The notes below the pieces were generated by a model. It saw only the letters and a program-made list of their open reading frames with translations. It searched no databases and was not told where the DNA came from. A DNA stretch of 59,756 nucleotides from Saccoglossus kowalevskii. Lineage: Eukaryota; Hemichordata; Enteropneusta; Harrimaniidae. A program made the position numbers and the translations under genes. Location of the stretch: positions 657,410-717,165 of the forward strand of contig NW_003126386.1 of the NCBI RefSeq assembly GCF_000003605.2. The letters are read 5' to 3'. Shown one piece after another: positions 1 to 10,200 of the stretch. Each line of letters opens with the position of its first letter. Position 1 is the first letter of the stretch.

Positions 1-251
1 CCTAAATTGGCCTAGTCATCTCTGAGAAACCGCTCCGGACATGTAAAAAATGACGATTTAATGCTTTTACAGGAAATTTGGGCGTCGGTCAGCCACATTG
101 AATCGAATTGCGCCTTCTGTAGGCCCCCTCTTGCAACAACCACTCCCATACACCGCTGTAGGCCGCGAATTGGCGGACCCATAGCCCAGACCAGGCCGCG
201 AACGTCCACCTAAACTTTCCCACCGGGACATTCCCGCTACTTCCAACACGA

Positions 252-1153
252 ACATACGGAGGCTTATTGTAATCAAAGAAATGAAACAAAACGAAACGAA
301 ACGGGATAACACACATAATATAAATTAAACTGTATTCAGTGACAATGGGTTTTACACGCACAATATTTACAAAATTTTGCTGAAAATAATATTTAAGCAA
401 TAAACCAACTCCGCGGCTGAAGACGAAACTTGACCAGTATTTTTATTTATTTATTTGTAATTAGGAGCTGCAATAGAATTATTGGAAAAATACTGTATAT
501 ACACATACTATAAAATGAAAAAAGAAACTTTTGAGCTTAAAGTAAATACAGCAAATAAATCTAATCTACATAATCTCTTGTATAATCCATGACATCAATA
601 AGAAATCTTTTCACAATTTCATCAATATATTTACCTTTCAGTCGTGTATTTAACACCCTAAAACATTTGCCGAAAACAACGGGATTTTAATTAGTAAACG
701 ATAATCGGAAATCGGCAATCACGCAGCGAAACAAGGGTCTTACAGGTACAATAATCACAACTATCGGACGAAACTTGAGCAGTATTTTTACCTTTCAGTC
801 GAGTATAAAACTTTTATAAATTATTTATAATTGGCGAAACGAACCATTCACTAATTAAAATACCGTTATTTTCGACAAATGTTTCATGGTGTTAAATACA
901 CAATGGAAAGGTAAATATACTGGTCAAGTGTCGTCTGACAGTTGTGAATATTGTACGTGTCAGACCCATGTTTCGCTGATTACAGATTTTCGATTATCTG
1001 TAATTAGCGAAACGAGTCATATGCGTATTAAATATTATTATTTTCAGCAAATATTTTGTGAATATTGTGCGTATAAAACCCATTTTCACTGATTACAGTA
1101 TAATTTTCATTATGTGTGTTATCCCGTTTCGTCGATTACAATAAACCGCATAC
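252..1153. repeat. Foldback (long inverted-repeat) element
   Basis: The arm at about 252-410 reappears reverse-complemented at about 1022-1153. The shared stretch includes GGATAACACACATAATATAA on the left against a TTATGTGTGTTATCC-type match on the right. A second, inner inverted repeat pairs about 720-810 with about 903-1000. The motif ACGAAACTTGA(C/G)CAGTAT occurs near 422 and 767 and inverted near 920. No credible ORF lies inside. It is probably a non-autonomous DNA transposon or foldback element. Ends and target-site duplication are not resolved. Confidence 0.6.
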
Positions 1154-2276
1154 AAAAAGTCATCCCCCCAGAGTCATTCACACTTCCATCTGCCTCGGCC
1201 TCATTCGCATTCAGCTCCTGCTTTTTTCTGGGTTTTCTGTCCTGCATTCATGCCAAAGTCACTCGGAGCTGAACATAAAATTGCGTAATGGTATCTGATG
1301 GAATAAGAATCCTGGCAAAGTTGTGAATGTTCTCAATATATGCCTGAAATAGGGGGTGTTTTTTTCCTTCAATATGTCTGCTTTAGGGGGTACTAAATTT
1401 ACATTGCGTCCACAATAGGGGGTAGGGTTTGTCAATGTGCTGCCAGCCCCAGGGGCCTATTATTTTTTAGCAAGAACGCACATGGTGTAAGGTTTTAATA
1501 TTGAGTGACCCCCCGGGCACACACCTGACAGAACTTAGTTTTTCAACCCTGACGATTTTTGTTGATACCAATCAAATTGCAGGAACGTCAAATAGTGACA
1601 GCCATCAAAGAGTAATCATTCATAGCAGAGTTTATTTCTGCCCAATGTTTATCATCCTGTTGAAAAGAATCTTTGATTTTTGCCAACAATGCAAACATGG
1701 CTTTGACGGTGTTACCATGACCACCAAAATGAATATTCAAAGAAACTCATTGCAAGAAGGAGTGAATTTTGCAAATTTGCAGTATTGATCTTGCCAACGA
1801 AACATACACTATTCTGTCAGGCGTTAGTGTGGCCTGATGCCGTTCGGCCGGTGAGGGCGCTACTCATGCCTCCATGTCAGGCTACTTGAGCCGAGCATTG
1901 CATAAAATATTGATATTGTTCAATTTCTTTTTATTTAAAAGACTCTAAATTGTAAACATGTTTCAATTAAATGAAAAAAAGTGTGTATTGCAGTTTGTGA
2001 CATAAATGTTAGAATGTCAATGAAATGCAAATTAATATGCAAATGTATGCTAATTAGGTCGCCCTACAACTATTTTGGATTGTGGCGAATACTGATAATT
2101 TAAAGGGTGTTCAACTTGGATAGTATACTAATTGAATATCCGACATGTACACAGTAAATTTTAATCAATGAACTTCAGTGAGTTCCGAGGTAGTCGAGTT
2201 ACACATATATTTAGTCAAGATTACTTGTTAGAGTTTCAAGGCAAATTAAAAAGCCTAATCTCACAGAAAATATAAC
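1154..2276. other. Non-coding stretch, nothing recognised
   Basis: Only short chance ORFs are seen here. A few runs of GGGGG(T) around 1350-1430 and a GC-richer patch around 1820-1890 stand out, but neither shows a gene, RNA or repeat structure I can support. Confidence 0.5.
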
Positions 2277-3017
2277 CATGGAACTATAAACACCAGAAGA
2301 ACAACGAAACAAAGAGGATTAATAAAACCTTTGTCTTAGTTTATCTTACAGTGCTTTCGCTTTTGTTTCCACAACATTAGTCATACTCCATGTTAGTTGC
2401 CGCCGATACGCCCGTATCAACCGCTTTGCTGGAAACGGAAAACTTGAAAACAAAATTTCATATCTGCGCAGTAAAATATTTCGTTCACTACGCATGCGCA
2501 AACAAGTCGGTCTGCAGGGTGACCTTCATTGTACCGGAAATCATGCATCGGGTCGAAGTTTTAGCGAGTTTTCATAATTTTCAATGTCGTTTTTAAATTA
2601 CTTATTGTTTTTTTCAACCCTCGAAAAAATAAGGTTGCGAAAGTTTGCGAAGCATGGGGTTTGGTATGCCGTTTGTTGTCGACATATCCCGACTTATTCC
2701 GTGTTTCCCTTCGATCGCCAGAAGTGGCAATGTGTTTTTTTTTTCCCCGTTGAATGTCGCTCATTTATCAGTGTTTTTGTCTTGGCGCCATTGTTTTTTT
2801 ATGCTATAACCGAAATAACTCGATCACGTGATCTCCCGAAGTCGCCCGATTGACTCCGAAAATGACCGATAGTTGGAGATAAACGTTCATTTGCGTAAAT
2901 CGGCTTATTTTTTAATGCGACGAAATAAACAGTCAAAATAAACATTTGACATCGCGGCAACTATCATAGTTCAAAGGAAACAAAGTGGTTGTTCTTCCTG
3001 GGGTTTATAGTTCCATG
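2277..3017. mobile_element. TIR element, family A copy 1 (MITE-like)
   Basis: The left end CATGGAACTATAAAC and right end GTTTATAGTTCCATG form about 29-bp terminal inverted repeats. The element is flanked by the direct repeat ATATAAC (2270-2276 and 3018-3024), a target-site duplication of 7-8 bp. It shares nearly all of its length, in opposite orientation, with 45842-46487; this copy has roughly 95 bp more internally (about 2725-2820). No transposase ORF is visible, so it is non-autonomous. The duplication length would fit hAT-like transposition, but the superfamily is not proven. Confidence 0.85.
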
Positions 3018-3539
3018 ATATAACCAATAAACTAAAATTATACAAAGGGAAACAAACTATATATACAAATATGAACAACATTATTATGGTTGTCCATGAC
3101 TTTACTGTGTTTATTCTTGATTTCAAAATCAACCATGACAAAGATGTAACTTTATTTTACGATTACTATTTTCACGACGAAAAATTAAATGACCCAGGAC
3201 TATTATTATATTTCCCTAAATAACAAAATACACATTTTAAATTAAACATGGATTATGGAGAGTGCAATTGCTCGCATTAGACATACGGTAACCATCATTT
3301 CTCGACGAAACAACGTGACCTTTGATTCAATTTATGAAACACAACAAAATACAACTAAATATCATGCGACCATTTTGATTTGATTCGAATTCTTAAAAGA
3401 GTACTGTAACACGATTTACCCTAAAATTCCTCCCAGATAAGTATACAATACCATTCCTTCAGTGATTAAAATGCCACATACTCACCAACGATCGCCTAAA
3501 AATGAAAATATAACCAGTTGTCACCTAAAAAGGGAGCAC

Positions 3540-3722
3540 AGATTGCGAACAATAATGACCGCCACTATTTCAAACGATGGTACACCGACCAATCAAAAGC
3601 CAAGAACATGTCATGTGACTATAGTTTAGTGCGCCCTCATTGATGACCCTTTGAAATACATGTCGAAGGTCACTTGTGAACATGTGGAGTGTTGATGTTT
3701 GTCTTCGTGTTTTGAAGAGAGT
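3540..3722 (+). promoter_or_regulatory. Probable AIRIM promoter / 5' UTR
   Basis: This is the region immediately upstream of the AIRIM start codon. A CCAAT box lies at 3589-3593, about 130 bp before the ATG, and no obvious TATA box sits in the expected place. Its role is inferred from position and the CCAAT motif only. Confidence 0.4.
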
Positions 3723-5515
3723 ATGCAGCATGGGGATACGTTACATACAGAATTAAGGAAGTCTTTCAGAATTGTCGAGTTGCAGGAGAAGAAATGGAAA
3801 GAAACAATAGAAGCATCGCTGGAATCGTTGAAATCCTTGAGCAACTTATGTGAACAGTTGAGAAGTTGTCAACAAGTCAAGTTAGAAATTACTCCCATGA
3901 AGAACTTCACTGACTTGAAGGAAAGGCTCCAATATAAACTAACCATTTCCATGGAAATTGTTATGGAAAAACTGCGCGATAGGCTGTGAGTTGAGCAAGA
4001 ACACACTTTTTAAATATGTCCACCATATCCAAGTCCATTACGCAAAATTATATTTCATATTATATTAATCTGATAACCTATTCTATTCTATTCTATAGTT
4101 AATTACTTTTTTATATACATTTTCTTTTTCAGGGAAATATTATCTGAAGTCCACAAACAAATTGATAAACAGTACTTACGATGTATGGAGCTTTACCAAA
4201 GACAAGCATCGAACATTGGCATTGACAGATCTGTTGAGAGATCCTCAACTGAACCATCAATAGCCGACATGTTGGAATGGTTACATGATATTAACCGAAG
4301 TATAACACAACAGTATCCTTGAATTTCAAAGAATTATCAGAACGCAGAAAGTGTGTTTTTGTGTCGTATACAACAAGAGTAATTTGAATTCTGAGGATTC
4401 CAAACATAATTAAATAGTAAACTGGACTGTGTTCAATATGGGTGCCATAATTCATATACTAATTCTAGTTCTAGTTCTTAAGCTGGATTATTTTATTATA
4501 TGAGAATTTTGTTTCAGTAAAAACACCCGACAGTTGCCTATACAGAGATACCTACATTATACAAGTGGCTCAATTAAACATAGGACATGATCAGCCAAAT
4601 ATTCTTGTTATATTCACTAAAATCCAGCACAAATGAATGACGCATTACTCAACTCTCAGTCTTGCCCTTAAAAAAAAAATATTCTCTTCACCACATGCAA
4701 ATGTTTTATTCTAAGAAAAGAATATTTTTCCCTCAAAAGCTAACCAGAAATTTAACAATTTAATTTTTGTGTTTCATCTTGTAAAATTTATAAATCTTCA
4801 CTGTTGTGTCTTACAAATAAAGTTCTTTCCTTAATTATCACAAGATACAGCAAACGTAAATTTTTATTAGATTTTATTCAGTATGAGAATCTGGAATATG
4901 TACAGAATCTGTCAATGGAATGGGAGAAGTCTGGCACTATGCATGATCAGATTGGTAGTAAGTATCTGGACAAACATGTTGGGGTTGACAGAACGGAAGC
5001 AGGGCTTACCAGTATACAGGGTAATAAGGCCAGATATGCCAGTCTGCCATTTTCGATTTGATCTGAAAAATTATGTGCATTAACAACCCATCTTGTTCAA
5101 TGGACGTGCCAACTTGATAAATGAAATAAGGCTATGCATGACTAAGATTTGGTCATCTTGAATTTGATCATAAATCAAATGTGCTTATGTATGTGTAAAG
5201 TTTGAATGTGATTGGTCAAAGCATGTCAGAGATACAGGTGTTGACGCACATATGTAGATGAAATTACAAGTCATTGATCTTGGACAATGACTACTAAAGA
5301 GGTCATAGACCTTTTTAAAAATTGTAGTTTTCTAATGAAAACTCCTGTATAACCTTTAATGTTTCGAGATTGTGGCTTCAAGTACGTTGCATTGATTCAC
5401 TATGATACCACTCCGAGTGTATCTGCTTACCATAGTTTATTGACATTTTTTTTTTCAACCTGTAGGTGCACTGGCTCATGTAACCTTCTTCATGGCAGAA
5501 TATTCAATCAGCTGA
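3723..5515 (+). CDS. AIRIM: AIRIM (C1orf109-like) ribosome maturation factor, 4 exons, complete
   Basis: Coding exons are 3723-3985, 4133-4312, 4845-4957 and 5466-5515. Phases close throughout and give 201 residues, close to the human length of about 203. Recognisable family blocks are SLSNLCEQL and FTDLKERL in exon 1, PSIADMLEWL in exon 2, YSKRKFLL in exon 3 and HVTFFMAE in exon 4. The start ATG is chosen because it places the first block at the family position. AIRIM is known as a partner of the AFG2A/AFG2B ATPases and CINP (the 55LCC complex), which act in maturation of cytoplasmic pre-60S ribosomes. The donor of intron 2 (GTATCC) is weak, while those of introns 1 (GTGAGT) and 3 (GTAAGT) are strong. 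The gene is convergent with DHX35. Assignment is by remembered family similarity across all four exons. Confidence 0.88.
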
Positions 5516-5574
5516 TTCAGAAAAAACAAAATACTCAGTTTATTATTTTTTTCAATTTAATGTATCAAGTATTT

Positions 5575-5580
5575 ATTAAA
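5575..5580 (+). terminator. Possible AIRIM polyadenylation signal
   Basis: ATTAAA, the common variant hexamer, lies 60 nt after the AIRIM stop codon. No canonical AATAAA is nearer. This is weak, position-based evidence. Confidence 0.35.
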
Positions 5581-5636
5581 ACAGAATAGTTGTTACAATC
5601 TGATGTGTTGATGTACAGTTCATTGCAGTAAGTATT

Positions 5637-5759
5637 GTAAAATCTGTATTAGAAGCTGTGTGTTGAAGTACAGTCAACAAATGAAAAATGGTCAAGCATG
5701 GTATTGGTATACACGTCCTGCAGTGAGATCAAACACGACACATAATTTCTTCTGCCAAC
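5637..5759 (+). repeat. Dispersed direct repeat, copy 1 (with family D end)
   Basis: The stretch containing GGTCAAGCATGGTATTGG and TCCTGCAGTGAGATCAAACA (about 5680-5759) recurs with few differences at about 8388-8467, in the same orientation. It is preceded by a lone family D terminus (TGTAAAATCTGTATTAGAAG near 5638). It abuts the foldback element starting at 5760. Confidence 0.6.
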
Positions 5760-6603
5760 TTAAAGTGAAAGTTAAGGCTAATAACATAATACTCCTCGAT
5801 GGAAGAGCTCGGCAAATGTAAGAACATGCAATTTACAGTTTTTTTTTATCACTTCTCATTCTCTAGATATTCAATTTTTCATCAATTTATGTAGACCGCC
5901 ATCTTGATTCTTCAGCAAAGGATTATGGGTAAAGTATGACATCATAGTCTGTTGTCAGAAATTGAGAAAATCATTTCATCTATACTTCAAAAGTTGAACT
6001 TCATATTGGCTGAAAGTTTAGAACAGGGTAGCATACATGTACTGTTGTCAAACATGCTTATAAAAAAGTTGTCATGGAAACAGAACTGAAAATATTTATT
6101 TTTATGTTTTTCTACCAAATGCTAAAATTTCCTTATATTATATACAATTTACCGGTGTGAGTAGGTTATATAGGTGATATATTACTTGTTGACCATAAAA
6201 AGTGGACAAAAAAGTGTCATTCTATTTTTCACAACGAAAATAAAGATTTTTATTTTTTTTAACATTTTTGGCAATATCTTCATTTTATGTGTATTTGTAA
6301 CATTCTAATTACATTACTATAATCATATACAAGAGTAATATGCATAATGAAAATTTGAACTAATTTGCATCAGTATTTCCCATGTTATAGATGAAATCAT
6401 TTTCTGACAACAGACTATGATGTCATACTTTATCCATGATCCTTTGCTTGAGAATCAAGATGGCCGACTACATAATACTGATGAAATGTTGAATATCTAG
6501 AGAATGAAAAGTGATATAAAAAAACTGTAAATTGCATTCTCCTATATTTGTGGAGCTTTTTCTTGGGGGGTCATTGTGTTGTTTTGCTTGACTTCCCCTT
6601 TAA
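5760..6603. repeat. Foldback element with long inverted arms
   Basis: The left arm (about 5760-5985) and right arm (about 6385-6603) are inverted copies of each other. Examples are GACATCATAGTCTGTTGTCA on the left against TGACAACAGACTATGATGTC on the right, and CATTCTCTAGATATTCAA against its complement. The outer ends read TTAAAG...AAG and CTT...CCTTTAA, so TTAA lies at both borders. No ORF lies between the arms. It fills most of the AIRIM-DHX35 convergent intergenic space. It is a non-autonomous DNA transposon by structure. Confidence 0.75.
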
Positions 6604-6611
6604 ATTAGTTT

Positions 6612-6783
6612 TGTATTGTATTTTGTATTAGAAGCCGCGGCTTCTATTAAAATAGTATAATGCAACCCAGCTTCTATAAGAGCATCTACACATATGAGAA
6701 ATAATGAATTTTTTATTCTTAATTATTCAAAAAGAATGGGTACGATTTCTATTAGGGACGCGGCTTCTAATACAGATTTTACG
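6612..6783. repeat. Family D TIR element, copy 1
   Basis: The left end contains GTATTAGAAGCCGCGGCTTC and the right end contains GCGGCTTCTAATACAGATTT, inverted relative to each other. The interior motif CACATATGAGAAAT is shared with 8490-8667. The left terminus is degraded. No coding capacity is seen. Confidence 0.65.
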
Positions 6784-7082
6784 ATAAACTCCATACTAGC
6801 AATAACTTATTTATAAATTGGGAAGACATTTCAAATTGTAAACCCCCCATACACCTGACTGCAACATTTAATTTTTCAAATCGATGTGAAGCTATTTACA
6901 AGATTCTGTCGGATTGGCTAACACCCAACAATCAGAAAGCAGCACGTTTGTACATAACAAATTCTGCTTTGTATACAGTATATGCTTTGACTCGAATGCC
7001 CTCTACTCCCTACCCACTACTTTTTTGAAAGGTTTATGATACAAGTGATGTGGTGTGTTCTAGTCACTGGCCTGATTATTGC

Positions 7083-7088
7083 TTTATT
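7083..7088 (-). terminator. Probable DHX35 polyadenylation signal
   Basis: AATAAA on the minus strand lies about 158 nt after the DHX35 stop codon at 7246. The hexamer is canonical and the spacing is plausible; there is no transcript evidence. Confidence 0.4.
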
Positions 7089-7245
7089 TAGAATACCACA
7101 AAGGACAAGTCTACGTGTTGGCATTGTATTGGACGACTGCTGTTGATATATCATGCAGATGATAGCTTTGCCCTTGAAAGCATGTACAATATTCGTGATG
7201 ATCATTCAATTGATTGACAGTTTTCCTCTGAAAATTACACTGGTC

Positions 7246-10200
7246 TTATTCCAGTCTAGCCTTTTTTGCTCCAATTTCTCTCTCCTGAAAAAACAAGATA
7301 TGAGGGATTAAGCAGATTAAGATGTGGTTCAATATTAGATTGGATTCAAAACTTTATTTGTATTTGATAAAATTGTCAAACTGCATGACTGCAGCACCTC
7401 ATCTTGGTCTAGGGAAGGCATGACAGGGTATTTGAGTATTGACCCTTTTTTCGGTCAAGTAGGTGAAAAAGTGCCCTCAATATGAGTATGCTAGAAATTA
7501 CCACTCCAGCAAGCTAACTATTAAGTTATAATGGTTGAAAAATGGCCTGCTATTTTCGTTACACAGACGGTCAAGCGTTTATACTACATTGTACAGAACC
7601 TGAATTTTTACACTTGCAGAACTATGGAGTGAGAGCATTTCTTCCCCGATTCCACCACGTCTGCATCAAATAAAGTTACCGAGTAATAAATAATGTAATT
7701 CTACATTAAATGTTAGGACGTTCATCTTATACTACACATGTATAGTTGAAAACTCCTCCCTGCGACGCTGACCACAGGTCTGGGTGTTACACTGAAATAT
7801 CTTGTGTTGTGATTAACTGCTTATACCAGGATAAAAATGCAAGATAAAAAGTAAACAAACTACTTTTCTTCAATAATAACAGTGGAACAGTATTTATTCT
7901 TATGAAGGGTCAACTGCCAAACACAACTGACCATGAGAAATGAGCAAATTTGACAAATGACAAAGATAATCAACGTGCAGATGCAAGTCACATCACATTG
8001 TCTCTATGTAAAGCTTGAATGAGATTGGTTAAAGCATAGCTGTGGATGAATGGACAGATACTCGGATATAACCCAAAATAATAGTTTGAACTGGGACTAA
8101 AAAGCACCCCAGCTAGACAGCTGATCATAACTGGTTTATTTTGCATGGTTCTCAAAATGAATTGATTATTAAAAACAAAAATCTCACCGTTCCATATTGG
8201 TAATAATGTGGTGCCAGTTCATATAACCATGATGCATCTATCACCATGATATCTCGCATATAATCTTTATTTGTCTGCAGAATTTCATTAAAAATAACCC
8301 TGTGTAAATGAACACAGTTCATTAGACACTGAAGCTTTTGACATGGTGTTAAGTACAGTTGACAAATAAATTTGTAGATTAATTAATGAAAAATGAATGG
8401 TCAAGCATGGTGTTGGTATACATGTCCTGCAGTGAGATCAAACACATAATTTTCTCTGCCAACTTAAATACAAATATTGTAACTAGTACTGTAAAATCTG
8501 TATTAGAAGCCGCAGCTTCTATAAAAATGTTACGAAGCAGTAGAGGGGATGCAGCTTCTATAAAATATGAGACACATATGAGAAATTGTGATTTTTTTGT
8601 TCTCAATTGTTCAAAATGAATGGGTACAACTTCCATTAGGGATGGGGCTCCTAATACAGATTTTACAATATTTTTGAGCATATTTTAATATTACATCTTA
8701 ATGTTTACTGTGGAGTATGAATTAATATAAAAAAAGGTTGTTTTGACAGAAAACTAGTGTTTGAAATTACTGCCCAACAATATGCCAGAGGAGTAACTAT
8801 CCAGTGAGGCTGATAAAAATTAAAATTTACATGTCCAGTGGTATGACAATTTTTTTTTCATGTCTGCTTCTATCAAAATTGTGGAAATACGATTTTACTG
8901 TAAAATACTATATTTTAGCTGGAATTAATATTCGCTGAAAAGACATTTTGTCTATTTTCACAGATTTTGTTATTATGAGTCAAGTGTAAAACATATTTTC
9001 ACTGATTCTTCCCTTCAGTGAAAATTCTTGTACATCCATGTACTTTCTGAAAGATGACATGGCATAAATATTGGTTGGGTGGGGATTATTTTTTTTTGGA
9101 AAACTAAATTTAAAATATGTTTTTTTTTTTTCTTTCTGAAACCAGGTTGAAAAAGTACTGTTTATTGTGCTTTCCAATCTGATGAATTGTAAGTACAAAG
9201 TGTATTTTTTCATATATTTTATTTTATTTTGACTCTATCAAAACTTTAAAAACACTAACAGCAAGTAAATAATTAAATTCATACTTGAAAAAAAATTAAA
9301 AAATATATATATAAAAAAAAACCTAACTGTTTTTATAATCAGATTGTTGTGTATTCAATGCTCCCAAAAGTACCAGGATGTACGACCTACAGAGGTCATG
9401 TAGAAGGCTTACCATTTGGGTGGTTTTTCCACATACAACACTGATGTAGGGTGAATGTACAATGTGTAATTATCTCTAATAGTCCTGTATGAACCACTTG
9501 GATGCAATTTAGCGGCATTAGAAAAGAATCCCGCTACAATACACCGACATATGACATCAACATCGCCTTCGCTGTTCAACATTTTAACTTTGAATTTCTT
9601 GGCAATCTTTTTCAGTTGGTCTCGGATTGACGTTGCTCTGCAAAGTCCTGATAATAAGAGTAAGGTTTAGCTATTAGCTCACTACAATAAAGACACTAGA
9701 GAACACTGAAACAGGCAATTTCAATACTTTTAGCTTCAGGTCGTGCCCTGAAACAAAATTTAGCCGGATGAGCCAATTGTCCCAATTGGAGTTGTTGGTT
9801 TTGGCAGATTTCCATCAACCAAACCATGGTCCCTCAGTGATAGAGGGACTGTGACCATGCTAATACACACAAGCAAGTTATCATAGATATCTTTACCAAA
9901 TTGTTCATTTGTTCCATAGCAACCATATAATATGCCTATAAGTGACCATTTCAGAGTTTTTGACATTATTTTGCTCATATCTGTTGTATGGTCCATCAAT
10001 TTTCTTGAATAATTTATTATATGTGTTCCTAGCAACCACATAGAATATAACATTTCTACAAAACTTCAACTTGCTCGTTGGTAGAGCTCCTAAGGTCCTA
10101 TCCACTTTACCAACATACCAGTAATTCAGAACATACATCTATTGTTTTGAATGCTATATTGTGGGTGTATTCATAATTTGGCCTTATATCACTTGCACTT

